Shown here: positions 4,939-7,883 of the stretch, in pieces
Layout: each line of letters opens with the position of its first letter
How positions within the stretch are numbered: position 1 is the stretch's first letter
Assembly: GCA_964526565.1 (NCBI GenBank)
Contig: CAZGMC010000130.1
Span: forward strand, 1-7,883
DNA length: 7,883 nucleotides
Direction of reading: 5' to 3'
DNA from: CAZGMC01 sp964526565
GTDB taxonomy: Bacteria > Pseudomonadota > Alphaproteobacteria > DSM-16000 > Inquilinaceae
Notes under the pieces: model-generated
The model's database searches: none
What the model was told of the DNA's origin: nothing
What the model saw: the letters and a program-made list of their open reading frames with translations, nothing else
Position numbers and translations under genes: made by a program

Positions 4939-6837
4939 TCACTCGATGCCGCGCAGCCGCTGCAGCGCCGCCTCGTTGACCTCGACCTCGTAGCGTTGGC
5001 GCAGGGCGTTGGCGAACTGGGCGACAATGTCGCTGCGCAGACCTTCGACGGCATCGGTGCGGATCGCTGCCAGCGCATCCGCGTCGGGATCGGCCGGCAC
5101 CACCTCGACCAGGCGGGCGACCACGGCACCAGCCGGCGTCTCCGCCACGGTCACCTCGCCCGGGACGATGTCGAACAGGTTGGTCACGAGCCGCGGCGGC
5201 AGGTCTCCGGCGTTGCTGCCGTCGCGCAGCAGGGCGGGTGTGCGGCCGGCCTCGGCGGCGTCGGTCTCCGCGGCGATGGCCTCGGGCCCGGCCCCCTCGC
5301 GCAGGCGCCGGGCGGCGGTTTCGGCCAGCGCCGCGGCGGCCTCGGCGCGCTGCTGCTGCTCCCAGGCGGCGGCCACCTCGTCACGGACCTCCGCGAGCGG
5401 CCGCAGTGCCGGCGGCAGCACGCGATCCACCCGTACCACGAAATAGGCATCGCGGTCGCGCGTCTCGATCAGTCGGCTTACGTCGCCCTCCTCGATCGTC
5501 CAGGCGGCGTCGATCACCTGGTCCGTGGCCGGCAGGTCCGGCAGCGCCGCGGCGCCGCGCACCTCGCCGTCCCGCGACACCGGCGGCGTCGCGATCACCG
5601 GCAGGCCGAGACTGGCGGCTGCGTCCTCCAGGCTGGCGCCGCCGGCCAAGGCATCGTCGAGCCGGTTGGAATATTCGAACAGGCTGTCCAGGGCCCGCTC
5701 GCGGCGCACCGCCGCCTCGATCTCGTCGCGGACGGCCTCGAACGGCAGGACGCCGTCGCCGGCGACCTCGGTGACCGCCAGGACGTGCCAGCCGAACGGC
5801 GATTCGATCGGGTCGCTGACGCCGCCCGGCGCCAGCGCGAAAGCCGGTTCGGCCAAGGCCGGCAGCATCTCCTCCTCGGTCGTCCAGTCGAGCGGGATGA
5901 CTCCCGCGTCCGCACCCGCCGCGGCGACCGCCTCCTGCAGCGACAGGCCGCCGCGGGCCGCATCGGCGACGCGGTGCGCCATGTCCTGCCGGTCGCGGGG
6001 CAGCACCACCTGGTCGAACCGCCGCAAGGGTTCATCGCGCCGGTAGCGCCCGTCGCGGGCGTGGTACTCGTCGAGCAGGGCCTGCTCGTCGACCGCCACC
6101 TCCCCGGCCAGATCATCGGCCGTCAGGGCGACGACCGTCAGTACGCGGTATTCGGGGGCGGTGAAGCGGTCGGGGTGGCTCTGGTGGAAGGCGGCCAGGG
6201 CCTCGTCGCCCGGCGCCGGGATGCCGGTGACGGCATCGGCGGCGATCGTGACGGTGTCGGCGATACGGGTCTCGCGACGGTGCTCGGCCAGCCGCTCCGT
6301 CAGCGCCGCCGGCGCCTCGACCCCGGCGGTGAGGGCGCCGGCGACCGTCTCGCGGCCGAACTCGCGGCGCACCGACTGCACGAACTCCGCCTCGCTCAAC
6401 CCGTTGGCGGCCAGCACGGCAAGGAAGACGTCGCGGCTGAAACGCCCGGTCGCCGGGTCGGAGAAGGCCCGCTCGTTGCGAATCACGTCGGCGATCATCT
6501 CGGTCGGCGGGTCGATGCCCAGATCGGCGGCGCTCAGGTCGAACAGGGTACCCGCCACGATCTGCTCCACCGTCTGGTCCAGCACGCCCAGGCGCGCCGC
6601 CGCGGCGGCGTCGAACTCCGGCCCCAGGACCCGGCGCAACTGCTCGACCTGGCGGGTGAAGGCGCGGTCGACCTCGACCAGAGGCACCTCGACGCCGCCC
6701 ACCTCGGCCGCCACGTCGCTGGGGCCGCCGGTGCGAAGGATGTCGCCGACCCCCCACACGGCAAAGCTGAGGATCAGAAAGACGAACAGGATCTTGACGA
6801 TCCAGGACCCGACCTGGCCACGAATGGCTTGCAGCAT
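4939..6837 (-). CDS. ppiD: PpiD/SurA-like membrane-anchored peptidyl-prolyl isomerase or chaperone
   Basis: The 632-residue protein is predicted to sit in the inner membrane with its bulk in the periplasm, helping exported proteins to fold. A single transmembrane segment lies at about 12-30 (WIVKILFVFLILSFAVWGV), the usual PpiD anchor after a short cytoplasmic start. Residues 38-230 form a helical SurA/PpiD N-type chaperone region. A PPIC (parvulin) domain lies at about 272-358, with AFALAPGGVSDPIESPFGWH at 332-351. The first conserved parvulin His (usually in a HIL-type strand) is replaced here by FDQVVL, so catalysis may be weak or absent, as reported for E. coli PpiD. Two later segments (about 436-490 and 546-600) resemble the second half of the parvulin domain. 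The ATG at 6835-6837 is chosen for the standard MLQAIRGQ start and an AAGAGA nine bases upstream; the frame is open to 7050, across the promoter. It is divergent from tpiA. Confidence 0.88.
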   Translation of the reverse strand: MLQAIRGQVGSWIVKILFVFLILSFAVWGVGDILRTGGPSDVAAEVGGVEVPLVEVDRAFTRQVEQLRRVLGPEFDAAAAARLGVLDQTVEQIVAGTLFDLSAADLGIDPPTEMIADVIRNERAFSDPATGRFSRDVFLAVLAANGLSEAEFVQSVRREFGRETVAGALTAGVEAPAALTERLAEHRRETRIADTVTIAADAVTGIPAPGDEALAAFHQSHPDRFTAPEYRVLTVVALTADDLAGEVAVDEQALLDEYHARDGRYRRDEPLRRFDQVVLPRDRQDMAHRVADAARGGLSLQEAVAAAGADAGVIPLDWTTEEEMLPALAEPAFALAPGGVSDPIESPFGWHVLAVTEVAGDGVLPFEAVRDEIEAAVRRERALDSLFEYSNRLDDALAGGASLEDAAASLGLPVIATPPVSRDGEVRGAAALPDLPATDQVIDAAWTIEEGDVSRLIETRDRDAYFVVRVDRVLPPALRPLAEVRDEVAAAWEQQQRAEAAAALAETAARRLREGAGPEAIAAETDAAEAGRTPALLRDGSNAGDLPPRLVTNLFDIVPGEVTVAETPAGAVVARLVEVVPADPDADALAAIRTDAVEGLRSDIVAQFANALRQRYEVEVNEAALQRLRGIE

Positions 6838-6918
6838 GATGGTCAATCTCTTGTAAACGCCCTGCACGCCGACCGGCGGGGCCGCGGCTTGATGCGCGGT
6901 CAGCCGACCGTACCGGCC

Positions 6919-6947
6919 ATGATAGGTAGGCGGTCCTGAGGCGGCAA
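6919..6947 (-). promoter_or_regulatory. Sigma-70-type promoter for ppiD
   Basis: On the minus strand TTGCCG (6947-6942) and TATCAT (6924-6919) are exactly 17 bp apart, matching consensus at 4/6 and 5/6. Transcription would start near 6911, giving a leader of about 75 nt before the ppiD ATG. This also argues against the longer ppiD reading frame that runs through it. Confidence 0.5.
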
Positions 6948-7048
6948 CAAAGCGGTTGACGGCGATTGGGTGCTGGCCTTCGCCGCGCCGGCTTGCTAAA
7001 CGACAGGGCCACCCCGCCGAGCCCGTTCCTGCCATAACCCGCCCGTCC

Positions 7049-7055
7049 AAGGAGG
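7049..7055 (+). promoter_or_regulatory. Strong ribosome binding site of tpiA
   Basis: AAGGAGG lies nine bases before the tpiA ATG, a near-perfect Shine-Dalgarno sequence and the strongest in the window. It fits a highly expressed glycolytic enzyme and fixes the start codon. Confidence 0.85.
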
Positions 7056-7064
7056 CTCAAGACC

Positions 7065-7814
7065 ATGCTGCGCAAGCTGATTGCCGGAAACTGGAAGATG
7101 AATTGCCTCAAGGCCGAGGGCGTCGCGCTGGCCCGCGACCTCGGCATCCGCTATGCGGAGGAGAACGACCCGCAGTTCGACATGCTGCTGTGCCCGCCGT
7201 CCACCCTGATCGATGCGGTCGGCGAAGCGATCGCCGGCAGCGGCGTGATGCTGGGCGGACAGGACTGCCACCCCCAGCCGAAGGGCGCCCACACCGGCGA
7301 CGTCGCTGCGGAAATGCTGAAGGACCTGGGCTGCAGTCACGTCGTCGTCGGCCACTCCGAGCGCCGCACGAACCACGGCGAGATCGACCTGGTGGTCGCC
7401 GAGAAGGCCGCCGCGGCGCACCGCGCCGGGCTGGTGGCGATCATCTGCATCGGCGAGACCCTGGAGCAGCGCGAGGCCGGTGAGGCCCTCGCGGTGTGTT
7501 CGCGCCAGATCGCCGGGTCGGTGCCGGACGGCGCCTCGTCGGAGAACACGGTCATCGCCTACGAGCCGGTCTGGGCGATCGGCACCGGCAAGACGGCGAC
7601 GCCGGCCGACGTGGCCGAGGTGCACGCGCACATCCGGGCGGAATTGTCGCGCAAGCTTGGCGATGCCGACTCCGTGCGCATCTTGTACGGCGGCTCGGTC
7701 AAGGCATCGAATGCGGGCGAGTTGATGTCGGTGCCCAATGTCGACGGCGCGCTCGTCGGCGGCGCCAGCCTGAAGGCGGACGAGTTCTGGAACCTGGCCC
7801 TGGCCAGCACGTAA
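7065..7814 (+). CDS. tpiA: TpiA, triosephosphate isomerase
   Basis: The 249-residue TIM-barrel enzyme interconverts dihydroxyacetone phosphate and glyceraldehyde 3-phosphate in glycolysis and gluconeogenesis, acting in the cytoplasm as a dimer. All catalytic parts are visible: GNWKMN (8-13, Asn9 and Lys11), VVVGHSERR (93-101, catalytic His97), AYEPVWAIGTGK (165-176, catalytic Glu167 and the flexible loop 6), YGGSVK (208-213) and the phosphate-binding GALVGGASL (228-236). Length is typical. The ATG at 7065 is set by the strong upstream AAGGAGG. It is transcribed away from ppiD. Downstream, a G-rich tandem repeat begins 14 bp after the stop; in many alphaproteobacteria secG follows, but no start for it is seen before the window ends. 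Confidence 0.98.
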   Translation: MLRKLIAGNWKMNCLKAEGVALARDLGIRYAEENDPQFDMLLCPPSTLIDAVGEAIAGSGVMLGGQDCHPQPKGAHTGDVAAEMLKDLGCSHVVVGHSERRTNHGEIDLVVAEKAAAAHRAGLVAIICIGETLEQREAGEALAVCSRQIAGSVPDGASSENTVIAYEPVWAIGTGKTATPADVAEVHAHIRAELSRKLGDADSVRILYGGSVKASNAGELMSVPNVDGALVGGASLKADEFWNLALAST

Positions 7815-7821
7815 AGCTGGA

Positions 7822-7883
7822 GGCCTGAGGCCTGGGGCTCGGGGCCTGGGGCTCGGGGCCTGGGGCTCGGGGCCTGGGGCTCG
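7822..7883 (+). repeat. 14-bp G-rich tandem repeat, truncated by the window end
   Basis: The unit GGCCTGGGGCTCGG is repeated head to tail from 7829: three full copies and 13 of 14 bases of a fourth, with no mismatch, cut by the window end. A half-unit variant GGCCTGA (7822-7828) precedes it. Each unit is itself two related 7-mers, GGCCTGG and GGCTCGG. The array gives GGGG tracts separated by CTC or CCT, a strong G-quadruplex pattern in DNA and in any read-through tpiA RNA. Total copy number is unknown. Confidence 0.95.

Noticed and set aside
4789..6939. Plus-strand open frame of 716 codons opposite ppiD
   Set aside because: Its translation is a low-complexity G/R/H/Q-rich sequence typical of the complement of a GC-rich gene, while the minus strand encodes a clear PpiD-like protein with an anchor and parvulin domain.
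6956..6984. Sigma-70 promoter for tpiA starting from TTGACG at 6956-6961
   Set aside because: The -35 is good, but the hexamer at 17 bp (TTCGCC) does not resemble a -10 and neighbouring spacings are no better, so it is not listed as a feature.
6838..7050. N-terminal extension of ppiD up to 7050
   Set aside because: It would place 71 unrelated residues before the standard membrane anchor and would contain the TTGCCG-N17-TATCAT promoter.
1..7883. CRISPR array, tRNA or rRNA genes, insertion sequence or phage genes
   Set aside because: No spaced direct repeats, tRNA-like cloverleaf, transposase frame or flanking inverted repeats were seen; the only tandem array is the unspaced 14-bp repeat at the right end.

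Overview
The window is a piece of chromosome from a GC-rich alphaproteobacterium, most like a Rhodospirillales-type organism. This rests on three things: protein-family character, two operators of the alphaproteobacterial LexA type (GTTC-N7-GTTC) in front of lexA, and the gene order trpD-trpC-moaC-moeA-lexA-comEC beside a ppiD-like gene and tpiA, a neighbourhood known from this class. The species cannot be named from the sequence alone.

Layout from left to right. Positions 1-203 (+) hold the last 66 codons of a ComEC/Rec2-family DNA-uptake protein. It converges on lexA (219-959, -), and a perfect 11-bp inverted repeat spans both stop codons. Between lexA and moeA (960-1066) lies the lexA control region with two SOS boxes. 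Positions 1067-4621 (-) hold a tight operon read right to left: trpD, trpC, moaC, moeA. Every junction is a 4-nt stop/start overlap (GTGA, ATGA, GTGA). Positions 4622-4938 are non-coding, with an AT-richer promoter candidate, a short possible upstream ORF and a very G/C-skewed block. Positions 4939-6837 (-) encode a membrane-anchored PpiD/SurA-like periplasmic folding factor. Positions 6838-7064 are a divergent promoter region, followed by tpiA (7065-7814, +). The window ends inside a 14-bp G-rich tandem repeat starting at 7829.

How the genes fit together: TrpD and TrpC catalyse two middle steps of tryptophan synthesis. MoaC and MoeA act at the first and last stages of molybdenum cofactor synthesis. 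LexA is the SOS repressor and probably represses itself through the two boxes. PpiD helps proteins fold after export, and TpiA is glycolytic. These are housekeeping genes and nothing looks horizontally acquired. I found no clear new biological system. The points worth a second look are regulatory or structural: the terminator-like repeat shared by two convergent coding ends, the paired SOS boxes, the absence of trpE/trpG in front of trpD, the C-rich/G-quadruplex block after ppiD, repeated half-parvulin segments in PpiD, and the G-tract array after tpiA.
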